Source: an uncultured Eubacteriales bacterium
GTDB lineage: Bacteria > Bacillota > Clostridia > Peptostreptococcales > Anaerovoracaceae
DNA: 64,000 bases
Direction: 5' to 3'
NCBI GenBank assembly: GCA_900315125.1
Contig: OMXT01000076.1
Coordinates: 26,684 to 90,683, forward strand
Each line of letters begins with the position of its first letter. Positions within the stretch are counted from its first letter, which is position 1. Shown in pieces: positions 8,922 through 18,385 of this stretch. A model generated the notes under the pieces. It saw only the letters and a program-made list of their open reading frames with translations, did no database searches and was not told where the DNA came from. Both the position numbers and the translations under genes were made by a program.

Positions 8922-10793
8922 ATGGCTAAAGTAATAGGTATAGATTTAGGAACAACAAACAGCTGCGTTGCTGTACTGGAAGGCGGAGAGCCTACGGTCA
9001 TCACGAATGCAGAAGGAAACAGAACCACGCCGTCCGTCGTCGGATTCGCGAAGAACGGCGAGAGACTCGTTGGAGAGACTGCCAAGAGACAGGCAGTGAC
9101 AAACCCGGAAAGAACGATCACATCGATCAAGAGACATATGGGTGAGGATTATACCGTAGAGATCGACGGGAAGAAGTACACACCTCAGGATATCGCAGCG
9201 ATGATCCTTGCCAAGCTGAAAAAGGATGCGGAGAGCTATCTGGGAGAGAAGGTCACCGAGGCAGTAATCACCGTACCGGCGTACTTCTCCGATGCGCAGA
9301 AGCAGGCAACCAAGGACGCAGGCAAGATCGCGGGCCTCGATGTTAAGAGAATCATCAATGAGCCGACAGCAGCATCCCTTGCTTACGGTCTTGACAAGGA
9401 AGAAGGATCTCATAAGATCCTGGTCTATGACCTGGGCGGAGGTACATTCGATGTATCCATCCTGGAACTGGGCGACGGCGTGTTTGAGGTTCTGGCTACC
9501 AATGGCGACACCCATCTGGGCGGCGATGACTTCGATAACAAGCTGATGAACTTCATGGCGGATTCCTTTGCAAAGGAAAACGGCGTTGACCTGAGAAGCG
9601 ACAAGATGGCTATGCAGAGACTGAAGGAAGCTGCAGAGAAAGCCAAGAAGGAACTTTCCAGCGCTCAGTCCACCAATATCAATCTGCCTTTCATTACTGT
9701 GACAGACGCAGGCCCGCTGCATCTGAACATGGATCTGACGAGAGCCAAGTTTGACCAGCTCACATCGGATCTCGTAGACAGAACCATCGAGCCCATGAGA
9801 AAGGCTATGGCGGATGCAGGCGTTTCTAACAGCGACATCTCCAAGGTTATCCTGGTTGGCGGATCCACAAGAATCCCTGCGGTACAGGATGCAGTAAAGA
9901 GAGTCACAGGCAAAGAGCCCTTTAAGGGAATCAACCCGGACGAGTGCGTTGCTGTAGGCGCATCCATTCAGGCCGGCGTTCTTACCGGAGAAGTAAACGA
10001 TGTACTTCTGCTGGATGTTACACCCCTTTCACTGTCTATTGAAACACTGGGCGGCGTGGCAACCAAGCTGATCGAGAGAAACACGACCATCCCGACGAAG
10101 AAGAGCCAGATCTTCTCAACGGCTGCAGACAATCAGACAGCAGTAGACATTCACGTCATGCAGGGTGAACGCCCGATGGCAGCAGATAATATCACACTGG
10201 GCAGATTCCAGCTGACTGGCATCGCACCGGCTCCCCGCGGAATTCCGCAGATCGAGGTAACATTCGACATCGACGCGAACGGTATCGTCAATGTAAGCGC
10301 CAAGGATCTGGGAACCGGCAAGCAGCAGGCAATCACCATCACATCTTCAACGAACCTGTCAGAAGACGAGATCAATCAGAAGGTAAAGGAAGCGGAGCAG
10401 TATGCGGCAGAAGACAAGAAGAGACAGGAGTCCATCGAGAACCGCAACAAGGCAGAGTCCCTCGTCTATGAGACAGAGAAGGCGCTGAAAGAACTGGAAG
10501 GCAAGATCTCTGATTCAGAGAAGACAGATCTCGAGAATGCCAAGGCAGACCTGCAGAAGGCACTGGAAGCAAATAATCCGGATGACATCAAGGCGAAGAC
10601 GGATGCTCTGACAGAGAAGTTCCACGCCGTATCCACCAAGCTGTACCAGCAGGCGCAGGGAGCAGCCGGAGCAGCGGGAGCAGGCCCTGACATGGGAGCA
10701 GCCGCAGGACAGACTGCCGGTCAGAGCGGTCCTGCCGGAAATGACGATAATGTCGTCGATGCGGATTATACAGTAGTTGACGACGATAAATAA
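8922..10793 (+). CDS. dnaK: Molecular chaperone DnaK (Hsp70)
   Basis: A 623-residue Hsp70. The ATPase domain has [29 protein letters not shown] and [13 protein letters not shown]; the linker [12 protein letters not shown] and the substrate-binding domain follow, then a lid and an Ala/Gly/Gln-rich tail ending in [14 protein letters not shown]. The ATG follows a strong GGAGGAG. It is the third gene of the hrcA-grpE-dnaK operon. The length fits Gram-positive DnaK, which lacks the extra ATPase-domain insert of proteobacterial forms. A stable hairpin separates it from dnaJ. Confidence 0.99.
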   Translation: MAKVIGIDLGTTNSCVAVLEGGEPTVITNAEGNRTTPSVVGFAKNGERLVGETAKRQAVTNPERTITSIKRHMGEDYTVEIDGKKYTPQDIAAMILAKLKKDAESYLGEKVTEAVITVPAYFSDAQKQATKDAGKIAGLDVKRIINEPTAASLAYGLDKEEGSHKILVYDLGGGTFDVSILELGDGVFEVLATNGDTHLGGDDFDNKLMNFMADSFAKENGVDLRSDKMAMQRLKEAAEKAKKELSSAQSTNINLPFITVTDAGPLHLNMDLTRAKFDQLTSDLVDRTIEPMRKAMADAGVSNSDISKVILVGGSTRIPAVQDAVKRVTGKEPFKGINPDECVAVGASIQAGVLTGEVNDVLLLDVTPLSLSIETLGGVATKLIERNTTIPTKKSQIFSTAADNQTAVDIHVMQGERPMAADNITLGRFQLTGIAPAPRGIPQIEVTFDIDANGIVNVSAKDLGTGKQQAITITSSTNLSEDEINQKVKEAEQYAAEDKKRQESIENRNKAESLVYETEKALKELEGKISDSEKTDLENAKADLQKALEANNPDDIKAKTDALTEKFHAVSTKLYQQAQGAAGAAGAGPDMGAAAGQTAGQSGPAGNDDNVVDADYTVVDDDK

Positions 10794-10854
10794 GAAAGAG
10801 TATAATAGCTGAGTCGATATAAGCTGGGATAACAGAATATACTTGAGAAATAAA

Positions 10855-10890
10855 TTGGCAGAAGCCGGCGGGATCACCGGCTTTTGCCAA
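10855..10890 (+). terminator. Strong hairpin between dnaK and dnaJ
   Basis: TTGGCAGAAGCCGG pairs with CCGGCTTTTGCCAA through 14 positions with one G-T wobble and an 8-base loop. No T tract follows, so it may attenuate, protect or process the message rather than end it. Confidence 0.6.
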
Positions 10891-10927
10891 TGCTTTTGAA
10901 TAAACAGAAGACATACAGGAGTAAGGT

Positions 10928-12088
10928 ATGGCAGAGAAAAGAGATTATTACGAGGTCCTCGGTCTGCAGAAGGGTGCCAGTGAGGAAGAGATAAAGAAAG
11001 CGTTCCGAAAGATGGCCCTGAAGTATCATCCGGACCGTAATCCCGGGGATAAGGAAGCAGAAGAAAAATTTAAGGAAGTCAACGAGGCGTACAGCGTTCT
11101 GTCAGACCCTGATAAGAAAAATAAATATGACCGCTTCGGCTTTGCGGGCGTAGATCCCAATGCAGGCTTCGGGGGAGCTGGAGCCGGCGGATTCGGCGGC
11201 GGATTCGGCGGCGGTTTTGACGATATCTTCAGTGCATTTGGAGATATGTTCGGAGGCGGATTCGGCGGGTTTGGCGGCGGAGCTGCCAGCAGGAACCAGC
11301 CGAGGAAAGGCAGAGATCTTCAGAAGACCGTCACGATTACCTTTGACGAAGCCTTCGCGGGCACGGAAAAGACCATCAAGGTGACGAAATACGTCCAGTG
11401 CCCCGACTGCAAGGGTGAGGGGACCGCGCCGGGAACATCCCGGAAGACATGTTCCAGATGCCATGGCACCGGCAGTGTGACTACGGTACAGAACACGCCT
11501 CTGGGACGCTTCCAGAGCACAGGTCCCTGTCCGGAATGCGGCGGCAGGGGAACGATCATAGAAACACCCTGTCCGACCTGCAAGGGCAGCGGAAAGGTGA
11601 AGAAGACCATAGAGATCCAGGTGAAGATCCCTGCCGGTGTGGATAATGACAGTGTTATTCCTATTCGCGGACAGGGCGATCCGGGCGAAAACGGCGGACC
11701 AAACGGCGATTTCTATGTAGTTATCGCAGTCAAGCCCCACGACCTGTTCAAGCGTGAGAGGGACAATCTGTATATTGAGATCCCTGTAACATTCACCCAG
11801 GCAGCACTGGGTGATGAGATCACAGTTCCCACCATGGACGGCAAGGTGTCATACCCTATGCCATCGGGGACTCAGCCCGGTACAGTATTCCGCCTGAAGG
11901 GAAAGGGCATGCCCAACGTTCGGGGCGGCCGCAGCGGCGACCTGTACGTCAAGGTCAATCTGGAAGTGCCTACCAAGCTGAATAATTCCCAGAAGAAGGC
12001 GATTCGCGAAATGGGCGAAAAGTTGGACCACGACTGCTATAAGAAAAAGAGCAGCTTCGCGCAGAAAATGAAGGAGTTTTTCAGTTAA
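10928..12088 (+). CDS. dnaJ: Chaperone protein DnaJ (class A Hsp40)
   Basis: 386 residues with the full class A layout: J domain ([23 protein letters not shown] in [10 protein letters not shown]), Gly/Phe-rich region at 75-120, four CXXCXGXG zinc repeats ([32 protein letters not shown]) and the C-terminal substrate-binding domain. It stimulates DnaK ATPase and delivers substrates. The Gly/Phe region is encoded by short imperfect repeats of GGCGGATTC. The ATG follows AGGAGTAAGGT. It lies 134 bases after dnaK, past a stable hairpin, so its level may differ from that of dnaK. Confidence 0.98.
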   Translation: MAEKRDYYEVLGLQKGASEEEIKKAFRKMALKYHPDRNPGDKEAEEKFKEVNEAYSVLSDPDKKNKYDRFGFAGVDPNAGFGGAGAGGFGGGFGGGFDDIFSAFGDMFGGGFGGFGGGAASRNQPRKGRDLQKTVTITFDEAFAGTEKTIKVTKYVQCPDCKGEGTAPGTSRKTCSRCHGTGSVTTVQNTPLGRFQSTGPCPECGGRGTIIETPCPTCKGSGKVKKTIEIQVKIPAGVDNDSVIPIRGQGDPGENGGPNGDFYVVIAVKPHDLFKRERDNLYIEIPVTFTQAALGDEITVPTMDGKVSYPMPSGTQPGTVFRLKGKGMPNVRGGRSGDLYVKVNLEVPTKLNNSQKKAIREMGEKLDHDCYKKKSSFAQKMKEFFS

Positions 12089-12122
12089 TAAAGATCGAAC
12101 AAACTATTTTATATTCTTCAGC

Positions 12123-12160
12123 GCCTGTTTCGGAAATATGCCGGGCAGGCCTGTTTTATT
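12123..12160 (+). terminator. Terminator after dnaJ
   Basis: GCCTG pairs with CAGGC, with an inner CGG/CCG stem, followed by the T-rich stretch CTGTTTTATTT. Confidence 0.6.
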
Positions 12161-12200
12161 TGATCACAGCGCTGTTCAGTGCCGGAATGTTTTTAGCATG

Positions 12201-12239
12201 CCGGAATTAGCACTCTTGGTTTACGAGTGCTAATTCCGG
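12201..12239 (+). promoter_or_regulatory. Second CIRCE operator, extended to 15-base arms
   Basis: Core TTAGCACTC-N9-GAGTGCTAA at 12207-12233 is perfect. The palindrome continues outward with CCGGAA/TTCCGG, giving 15-base arms around a 9-base centre. It stands alone in front of the CbpA-like gene and indicates a separate HrcA-controlled transcript. The longer arms could also fold in RNA. Confidence 0.96.
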
Positions 12240-12246
12240 GTATAAG
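12217..12246 (+). promoter_or_regulatory. Candidate promoter overlapping the second CIRCE
   Basis: TATAAG (12241-12246) is a good -10. The best -35 within 15-19 bases is inside the CIRCE (TGGTTT at 12217, 18-base spacer), so the element would cover the polymerase site itself. The -35 match is poor. Confidence 0.35.
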
Positions 12247-12336
12247 AAATACGGGAGATCCCGAGTGAGGGAACTTCATCAAGAATGAGAAATAAACAGC
12301 TGCTTCGCGACATGTATGACGAGGAGGTGATGTCGT

Positions 12337-13422
12337 ATGGCAGGAAAAGATCTCTATGGGATGCTGGGCGTCAGCAGAACTGCAGACGACAGGACGATCA
12401 AGAAGGCATATCGTAAACTGGCTAAGGAATATCATCCGGACAGGAATCCGAATAACAGGGAGCAGGCGGAAAAGAAATTCAAGGAAGTCAATGAAGCATA
12501 TGATATATTGAAAGATCCGGAGAAGCGGAAACTCTACGACCAGTTTGGAATGGCGCCCTTTGAATCCGGCGGCGATCCTTCGGCATGGAAACAGTACAGT
12601 CAGCAAGCCGGCAGCGGCGGTTTCCACTGGAACAGTACAGGAGGCTCCGGATTCGGCGGGTTCGGAGGCGGAAACGGAGCCCATACGGTCCATATGGATT
12701 CGGATGACCCCAGGATCCAGGATATCCTCCGTCAGATGTTCGGCGGCGCAGGCTTCGGCGGGAGCACCGGCGGATTCGGCGGTACGGGAACAAACTTCGG
12801 CGGCGATGGGTTCAGTGATTTCAGCAGTTTTGGCGGCGGCAGCGGTTCCCGCGGATATTCAGAGAGACGGGAGGATCCTCATGCTGCAGACCTGAACGCG
12901 GATATAAGTATAGACTGGGATCAGGCGCTGAAGGGCTGTGATACGATACTGCGGCTACAGGGTCAGAACGGCCGCCAGTCTCTGAAGGTCCATGTTCCGG
13001 CAGGCATTGACGACGGCGGTAAGATCCGGCTGAAGGGCAAGGGAAGGACACGTTCAGACGGAACGAGGGGGGATCTCTATATCAAAGTCCGGATCCGCCC
13101 GAAAAACGGAGTTGAGAGAAAAGGACTGGATGTCTATACCGTCTGCAAAGTACCCTTTGTTACAGCGGCCCTTGGCGGCAATGTGACCGTAAGGACTGTA
13201 TACGGAAAAAATGTTTCCGTGCATATTCCTGAGGGTACACAGGCGGGCAGAAAGATCCGTCTGCGGGGTATGGGTATCCGTTCCATGAAGGACAGCAATA
13301 ACTGCGGTGACCAGTATATTACCATAGAGGTCCAGGTCCCCGCTGACCTTACAGAGGCAGAAAAGCAGAAACTGCGGGAATTCCAGCAGCTTCGGGACAA
13401 GACGGATCGGCAGGCTGTCTGA
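12337..13422 (+). CDS. CbpA-like class B J-domain chaperone (no zinc fingers)
   Basis: 361 residues. J domain at 1-70 (DLYGMLGVSRTADDRTIKKA, HPD in EYHPDRNPNN); a long Gly/Phe/Ser-rich region at about 80-185; then a DnaJ C-terminal substrate-binding domain (VHVPAGIDDGGKIRLKGKG, later VHIPEGTQAGRKIRLRG). The cysteine-rich zinc domain of DnaJ is absent, as in CbpA/DnaJ class B proteins. The ATG follows a perfect GAGGAGGTGA. It has its own CIRCE upstream, so it is probably heat-shock regulated with, but transcribed separately from, the dnaK operon. A specialised DnaK co-chaperone is the likely role. Confidence 0.9.
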   Translation: MAGKDLYGMLGVSRTADDRTIKKAYRKLAKEYHPDRNPNNREQAEKKFKEVNEAYDILKDPEKRKLYDQFGMAPFESGGDPSAWKQYSQQAGSGGFHWNSTGGSGFGGFGGGNGAHTVHMDSDDPRIQDILRQMFGGAGFGGSTGGFGGTGTNFGGDGFSDFSSFGGGSGSRGYSERREDPHAADLNADISIDWDQALKGCDTILRLQGQNGRQSLKVHVPAGIDDGGKIRLKGKGRTRSDGTRGDLYIKVRIRPKNGVERKGLDVYTVCKVPFVTAALGGNVTVRTVYGKNVSVHIPEGTQAGRKIRLRGMGIRSMKDSNNCGDQYITIEVQVPADLTEAEKQKLREFQQLRDKTDRQAV

Positions 13423-13479
13423 CACCGGAATATTTATCCCGGCTGCCGTCTGCATGCAGAAGTAAGCCTTTGTATACGA

Positions 13480-13509
13480 TTGACAAATGCACCTCCTATC
13501 AAGTATTAT
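13480..13509 (+). promoter_or_regulatory. Promoter of the potABCD operon
   Basis: TTGACA (13480-13485), an 18-base spacer and TATTAT (13504-13509). A TATAAT at 13510-13515 is also present but too far from this -35. Confidence 0.65.
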
Positions 13510-13537
13510 TATAATACTATACCGAGAGGAGGCAGGC

Positions 13538-14611
13538 ATGAAGAAACCACTCATCGAACTTCGGGAGATCAGCAAGGCCTTTGAAGATAATCAGGTCCTG
13601 GACCGCTTCAGCCTCACTGTGAACGAGAATGAATTTATTACTCTGCTGGGCCCGTCCGGCTGCGGCAAGACCACGACGCTCAGGATCGTCGGCGGGTTTG
13701 AGATGCCGGACAGCGGCAGAGTTTTTTTTGAGGGCAGCGATATTACCGATGTACCTCCGAACAAGCGGCAGATCAATACGGTTTTTCAGAAATACGCGCT
13801 GTTCCCCCACATGAATGTGGGCGATAATGTTGCATTCGGCCTTCGGATCAAGGGATGCTCCGACAATGTGATCCGGGAGAAGGTGGCAGCCGTGCTGAAA
13901 CAGGTCAACCTGGAGGGATTCCAGCACCGGAGGATAGAGTCCCTGTCCGGCGGCCAGCAGCAGCGCGTCGCCATGGCAAGAGCCATCGTTAATGAGCCAA
14001 AGGTCCTTCTTCTGGATGAACCCCTGGGGGCGCTGGACCTCAAGCTGCGCCAGGAGATGCAGTATGAGCTGATCCGCCTGAAAAACGAGCTGGGTATCAC
14101 ATTCATTTATGTTACCCATGATCAGGAAGAGGCGCTGACGATGAGTGATAAGGTCGTCGTCATGAACGGCGGCTATATCCAGCAGATGGGAACCCCGGAA
14201 GAAATATATAATGAACCGCAGAATGCATTCGTCGCTGATTTTATCGGAGACAGCAATATCATAGACGGCGTCATGCTTGAGGATCGCATGGTCAGGATCT
14301 GCGATACCGTCTTCCCCTGTGTGGATGAGGGCTTTGGACATAATACACCGGTGGATGTTGTGATCCGGCCGGAGGACCTGGTCATCGGCAAACCGGGACA
14401 GGGACGTCTTACTGGCGAAGTGACCCATAATGTGTTTATCGGCGTCTATTATGAGATGGAGATCATGGCCGGCGGTTACGAGTGGCTTGTCCAGAATACG
14501 GTCAGCTACCCGGTGGGTACCAGAGTCAGCCTGGATGTGATCCCGGAGAACATCCAGATCATGCATAAACCCAGAAGCAAGGAAGAGGAGGCGATAGAGC
14601 AGGATGTCTAA
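13538..14611 (+). CDS. potA: Spermidine/putrescine ABC transporter ATP-binding protein
   Basis: A 357-residue ABC ATPase with Walker A GPSGCGKTT, Q-loop FQKYALFPHM, signature LSGGQQQR, Walker B LLLDEPLGALD and an H-loop in YVTHDQEEA. A C-terminal TOBE-type regulatory domain (DVVIRPEDL) is present. It powers polyamine import with the two permeases and binding protein that follow. The frame is open 17 codons upstream, but the ATG at 13538 has GAGAGGAGG in front. Its end overlaps potB by 8 bases. The order ATPase, permease, permease, binding protein is the standard potABCD order. Confidence 0.95.
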   Translation: MKKPLIELREISKAFEDNQVLDRFSLTVNENEFITLLGPSGCGKTTTLRIVGGFEMPDSGRVFFEGSDITDVPPNKRQINTVFQKYALFPHMNVGDNVAFGLRIKGCSDNVIREKVAAVLKQVNLEGFQHRRIESLSGGQQQRVAMARAIVNEPKVLLLDEPLGALDLKLRQEMQYELIRLKNELGITFIYVTHDQEEALTMSDKVVVMNGGYIQQMGTPEEIYNEPQNAFVADFIGDSNIIDGVMLEDRMVRICDTVFPCVDEGFGHNTPVDVVIRPEDLVIGKPGQGRLTGEVTHNVFIGVYYEMEIMAGGYEWLVQNTVSYPVGTRVSLDVIPENIQIMHKPRSKEEEAIEQDV

Positions 14612-15416
14612 AAGAACAATGGCGATCCCCTATATCTTCTGGATCGCTGCGGGAACCATCATACCGCTGTGCATGATTCTGTATTACGGCTTCACAGACC
14701 GGACCGGCGCGTTCACACTGAAGAACATTCTGGCGATCTTTGAACCGGTCCATGCCCAGGCTCTCGGTCTTTCCCTGGGGCTGGCGCTGATCAGTACGGT
14801 GATCTGCATGCTTCTTGCATTTCCCCTTGCCATGATCCTGAAAAGCAGCAGGATGGGCAGAAAGGGGTTTATTGTATTTATTTTTATCCTGCCAATGTGG
14901 ATGAATTTCCTGCTGCGCACCATGGCATGGCAGGTCATTTTGGAGAGGGGCGGGATCATTGATATGGCACTGACATTCCTCCACCTGCCATTTCCCCATA
15001 TTATCAACACGCCCGCAGCCATCGTGCTGGGCATGGTCTATGATTTCCTTCCGTTTATGGTACTTCCAATATATAATGCATTGATGAAAATTGACGACAG
15101 TGTTATTGAAGCTGCCTATGACCTGGGGGCCGGCTACGGCAGGATTCTCCGCAGCGTCATACTGCCCCTGTGCATTCCCGGGATCGCCAGCGGTATAACG
15201 ATGGTCTTCGTACCGTCGCTGACAACATTTGTAATATCCAATATACTCGGCGGAGGGAAAATCTACCTCATTGGAAATATTATTGAACAGGAGTTCACGA
15301 CCAGCGCCAACTGGAACCTGGGTTCCGGCCTTTCACTGGTCATGATGATATTTATCATCATCAGCATGATGGCTCTGAATAAGCTGGATAAGAGCGGGGA
15401 GGGGACGTTCATATGA
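14604..15416 (+). CDS. potB: Spermidine/putrescine ABC transporter permease PotB
   Basis: 270 residues with about six membrane segments. The EAA-loop signature that contacts the ATPase reads EAAYDLGAGYGRILRSVILP, near residues 170-190. The protein forms half of the membrane channel for polyamine uptake. The start overlaps the end of potA by 8 bases and the stop overlaps potC by 4 (ATGA), a sign of tight translational coupling. Confidence 0.93.
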   Translation: MSKRTMAIPYIFWIAAGTIIPLCMILYYGFTDRTGAFTLKNILAIFEPVHAQALGLSLGLALISTVICMLLAFPLAMILKSSRMGRKGFIVFIFILPMWMNFLLRTMAWQVILERGGIIDMALTFLHLPFPHIINTPAAIVLGMVYDFLPFMVLPIYNALMKIDDSVIEAAYDLGAGYGRILRSVILPLCIPGIASGITMVFVPSLTTFVISNILGGGKIYLIGNIIEQEFTTSANWNLGSGLSLVMMIFIIISMMALNKLDKSGEGTFI

Positions 15417-16213
15417 AGACACTGAAAGCGGTTTATGTAACCATCATCATACTGTTCCTTTATCTCCCCATCGTCACGCTGATGGTATTCTCGTTTAATG
15501 AGAGTAAATCCATGTTCAAGTGGGCGGGATTCTCACTGAAATGGTACAGGGACATGTTCAGCGACGTAGCCATGCTCTCTGCGATCTGGAACACATTTTC
15601 CATCGCGCTGGTAAGTTCCATTATCGCAACGGTGATCGGGACCATGGCATGCATCGGCATCGTGTCCATGAAGAAGCATTCCCAGACTGTTCTGCTGGGA
15701 CTGAATAATATCCCACTCCTGAATGCGGATATCGTTACCGGCATCTCGCTGATGCTTGCGTTCATCGCGTTCGGGTTCTACCTGAACTGGGGAACCGTTC
15801 TTCTGGCTCACATTACATTTAGTATCCCCTATGTGATACTGTCTGTCATGCCGCGGTTTCGGTCTATGGGGAAAAGCAATTATGAGGCAGCTCTGGATCT
15901 GGGAGCATCTCCATCCTACGCGTTCCGTAAGGTGGTCCTGCCGGATCTGATGCCGGGCATCACTGCAGGGTTCCTGCTGGCGTTCACCATGTCAGTGGAT
16001 GACTTTGTTGTCACCCACTTCACCCGGGGCGCCGGGATCAACACGATCTCTACGCTTATTTACAGCCAGGTAAAAGTCGGGATCCGACCGACGCTCTTCG
16101 CGCTGTCAACGGTGATCTTCATCGTTGCTCTCGTCATACTGACTGCTGTAAATTTCGTTTCCGACCGAAGTGCAGAGGAGGATGAATTTTTCTATGAAGT
16201 ATCCCAGAGCTAA
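15413..16213 (+). CDS. potC: Spermidine/putrescine ABC transporter permease PotC
   Basis: 266 residues, about six membrane segments, and the EAA-loop EAALDLGASPSYAFRKVVLP near residues 160-180. It pairs with PotB in the membrane. The ATG overlaps the potB stop in ATGA and is preceded by GGGGAGGGG. The C-terminal end overlaps the start of potD by 20 bases, and the potD ribosome binding site lies inside this gene. Confidence 0.93.
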   Translation: MKTLKAVYVTIIILFLYLPIVTLMVFSFNESKSMFKWAGFSLKWYRDMFSDVAMLSAIWNTFSIALVSSIIATVIGTMACIGIVSMKKHSQTVLLGLNNIPLLNADIVTGISLMLAFIAFGFYLNWGTVLLAHITFSIPYVILSVMPRFRSMGKSNYEAALDLGASPSYAFRKVVLPDLMPGITAGFLLAFTMSVDDFVVTHFTRGAGINTISTLIYSQVKVGIRPTLFALSTVIFIVALVILTAVNFVSDRSAEEDEFFYEVSQS

Positions 16214-17276
16214 AAGAGGACTGACGCTGGCGCTGGCAGCGGTCCTGATTATCAGCGCCGCCTGCATTATGACGGGCTGCGGCCATAAAAATGAGAAAGA
16301 AGTCCGGGTCTTCTGCTACGGGGATTACATGGATCCCAAGGTCCCGAAGGACTTTGAGAAGGCTACGGGCATCCATGTAGTGCTGGATACCTTCGATACC
16401 AATGAAGAAATGTATCCGGTCATAAAGAACCGGGCGGGCGTTTACGACGTGATCTGCGCGTCGGATTATATGGCAGAGCGCATGATCAATGAGGGACTCC
16501 TCCAGACCATCGATACATCGTCCATGAGAAACTACAAGAATATCGGCAGAAGGTATCTACGGATCGCGGATGAAACCTATGATCCGGGGAACCGGTATGC
16601 CGTACCTTACCAGTGGGGTACGCTGGGCATACTTTATAACAAAGACAAGCTCGGCAGCAATTCTCCCACGTCGTGGTCGGATCTGTGGGATCCGAAGAAC
16701 AAAGGCCAGATCGTCATGCAGGACAGCCTCAGGGACACCCTGGGGGCATCGCTGGAATCCCTGGGCTATTCCCTGAACACGACGAAGGAAAAGGAACTGT
16801 CAGCAGCGGCGAAACACCTGATCCGGCAGAAGCCGCTTGTTTATAAATATGCCAATGACTCTGCCCGGGATCTGATGATCGGCAATTCTGCGGAGATGGG
16901 CGTCGTATGGAATGGAGAATACCTCTACAGTCTGGATCTGAATAAACACCTGGCGTTCTGCATCCCTTCAGAGGGGACGGAGATCTTCGTAGACAATTGG
17001 GTCATTCCCAATAATGCATTCCATAAGAAAAACGCAGAGAAGTTCATTGACTATATGTGCCGGGCGGATGTGGCATATAAGAACTTTGAGTATCTGACAT
17101 ACAGCACACCAAACGACGCAGCGCGGAAGATGCTCCCGAAGGAACTGCAGAATGACCCTGTGCTGTTCCCCTCAGATGAGGTCCTGTCAAAATGCGAAGC
17201 GCTGAGGGATCTGGGTCCCGACGGCGATGATCTCTACAGCAAATACTGGAAGATATATAAGTCGAGCAGAGAATAA
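16194..17276 (+). CDS. potD: Polyamine-binding lipoprotein PotD
   Basis: 360 residues. A basic N-terminus, a hydrophobic stretch (LTLALAAVLIISAACIMTGC) and a lipobox-like Cys show a lipoprotein signal peptide, so the protein is anchored outside the membrane. The mature part is a class-I polyamine-binding fold: RVFCYGDYMDPKV, a conserved VPYQWGTLGILYNKDKL, and VVWNGEYLYSL. It captures spermidine or putrescine for PotABC. Starts at 16182 and 16194 are possible; 16182 lies directly against AGGAGG (16176-16181), so 16194, at 12 bases, is preferred. Confidence 0.93.
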   Translation: MKYPRAKRGLTLALAAVLIISAACIMTGCGHKNEKEVRVFCYGDYMDPKVPKDFEKATGIHVVLDTFDTNEEMYPVIKNRAGVYDVICASDYMAERMINEGLLQTIDTSSMRNYKNIGRRYLRIADETYDPGNRYAVPYQWGTLGILYNKDKLGSNSPTSWSDLWDPKNKGQIVMQDSLRDTLGASLESLGYSLNTTKEKELSAAAKHLIRQKPLVYKYANDSARDLMIGNSAEMGVVWNGEYLYSLDLNKHLAFCIPSEGTEIFVDNWVIPNNAFHKKNAEKFIDYMCRADVAYKNFEYLTYSTPNDAARKMLPKELQNDPVLFPSDEVLSKCEALRDLGPDGDDLYSKYWKIYKSSRE

Positions 17277-17299
17277 GTCTAAAAATAAACTTTAGGATA

Positions 17300-17328
17300 T
17301 TGACAATTCAATGTGTTGGGTCTATTCT
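17300..17328 (+). promoter_or_regulatory. Promoter for the GNAT gene
   Basis: TTGACA (17300-17305), a 17-base spacer and TATTCT (17323-17328), just after potD. It implies a transcript separate from the transporter operon. Confidence 0.65.
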
Positions 17329-17435
17329 TTGATATGAATAAATATTCATTACCAAATATAGACATGCGCAGTGACGCATGAAAGAAGGATCTGGCTCAGG
17401 AAGCATATGCGGAGCCGGACAAGGGGGATAGAGAT

Positions 17436-18308
17436 ATGGACGACAGCACATTGAACATGGAAGAAGCACCTGCAGCTGAAGAGCATTCTCAGGATGAAAT
17501 GGAGCGGATTCGGGCACTGGAGGAGCTGGCCCTTAACGCATGGCCGTCTCACAAGGTAGAGCTCTATGATGGATGGCTCCTGCGCTTTTCCCATAATTAT
17601 ACTCACCGAACGAACTGCGTGGAGCAGGTAGCGGACTCCAGGATACCAATTCCTGAAAAAATAGAATACTGTGAGCAGATATACCGCGCCCTTCATACAC
17701 CGGTAATATTTAAGATCAGTCCGCTTCTCGACCCTGGATTTGACGAGATGCTGAAAAACAGGGGATATCGCGTGGAGCATGAGAACGAGACCATGGTTCT
17801 GGAGGAAGATGATTTTAATCCATGGGAGCCAACGGATGTGGAATATGAGTTCTATAGCCGCAATTCCGGGCTGCCTTCCATCGTTGGATTTCCCGGGGGT
17901 GTTGTGGTCCAGCTAAGGGACCGGGTGACGACGGACTGGATCAACGGACTCTTCCGGCTGAACGGGACAACCAATCCCACGCTGCTGCGTATCGTTCCAT
18001 CTATGTACCATGCCATTCCCAAGGAAACGATCGTGGCAAGGATCGACGTGGACGGCCGCATGGCAGCCAGCGGTCTTGCTATACTGGACCGGGATTATGC
18101 AGGCATCTATGCAATCTATGTAGATCCCAGCTGCCGCCGGAAACATTTTGGACGGGCGATCGTAAGCACGTTGCTTCTGGAAGCCCGGAAGAAGGGATGC
18201 AGCAAGGCATATCTCCAGTGCGTCAGCGGGAATACGCCGGCGAAGAACATGTATGAGGGTCTTGGATTCCATACGATGTATACCTGCTGGTTCCGGGTAA
18301 AGAAATGA
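17436..18308 (+). CDS. GNAT-family N-acetyltransferase
   Basis: A 290-residue protein. The first 120 residues (with ALNAWPSHKVELYDGWLLRF) form a conserved N-terminal region found in a subgroup of GNAT enzymes. The C-terminal part is a classical acetyl-CoA-binding GNAT fold: IYVDPSCRRKHFGRAIVSTL, with the basic pyrophosphate-binding loop, then NTPAKNMYEGLGF. The acceptor substrate cannot be read from sequence. It has its own promoter and a GGGGG-rich ribosome binding site. A shared terminator separates it from the convergent genes downstream. The neighbouring polyamine transporter makes a polyamine acetyltransferase conceivable, but that is only inference from position. Confidence 0.85.
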   Translation: MDDSTLNMEEAPAAEEHSQDEMERIRALEELALNAWPSHKVELYDGWLLRFSHNYTHRTNCVEQVADSRIPIPEKIEYCEQIYRALHTPVIFKISPLLDPGFDEMLKNRGYRVEHENETMVLEEDDFNPWEPTDVEYEFYSRNSGLPSIVGFPGGVVVQLRDRVTTDWINGLFRLNGTTNPTLLRIVPSMYHAIPKETIVARIDVDGRMAASGLAILDRDYAGIYAIYVDPSCRRKHFGRAIVSTLLLEARKKGCSKAYLQCVSGNTPAKNMYEGLGFHTMYTCWFRVKK

Positions 18309-18315
18309 TAAAAAA

Positions 18316-18360
18316 CGGGTCAGTCTCAGAAAGAAATTACAGTTTTCTGAGATTGACCCG
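18316..18360. terminator. Bidirectional terminator between convergent genes
   Basis: CGGGTCAGTCTCAGAAA pairs with TTTTCTGAGATTGACCCG. An A run lies on the left and ACTTTT on the right, so it can serve both the GNAT gene and the minus-strand J-domain gene. Confidence 0.85.
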
Positions 18361-18385
18361 ACTTTTATGTTGATATGATAATTTA

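Noticed and set aside
11165-11290. Short GGCGGATTC-type repeats in dnaJ, and similar ones in the CbpA-like gene and the DUF2207 tail
   Set aside because: They encode Gly/Phe- or Gly-rich protein segments normal for these families and are not independent DNA repeats.
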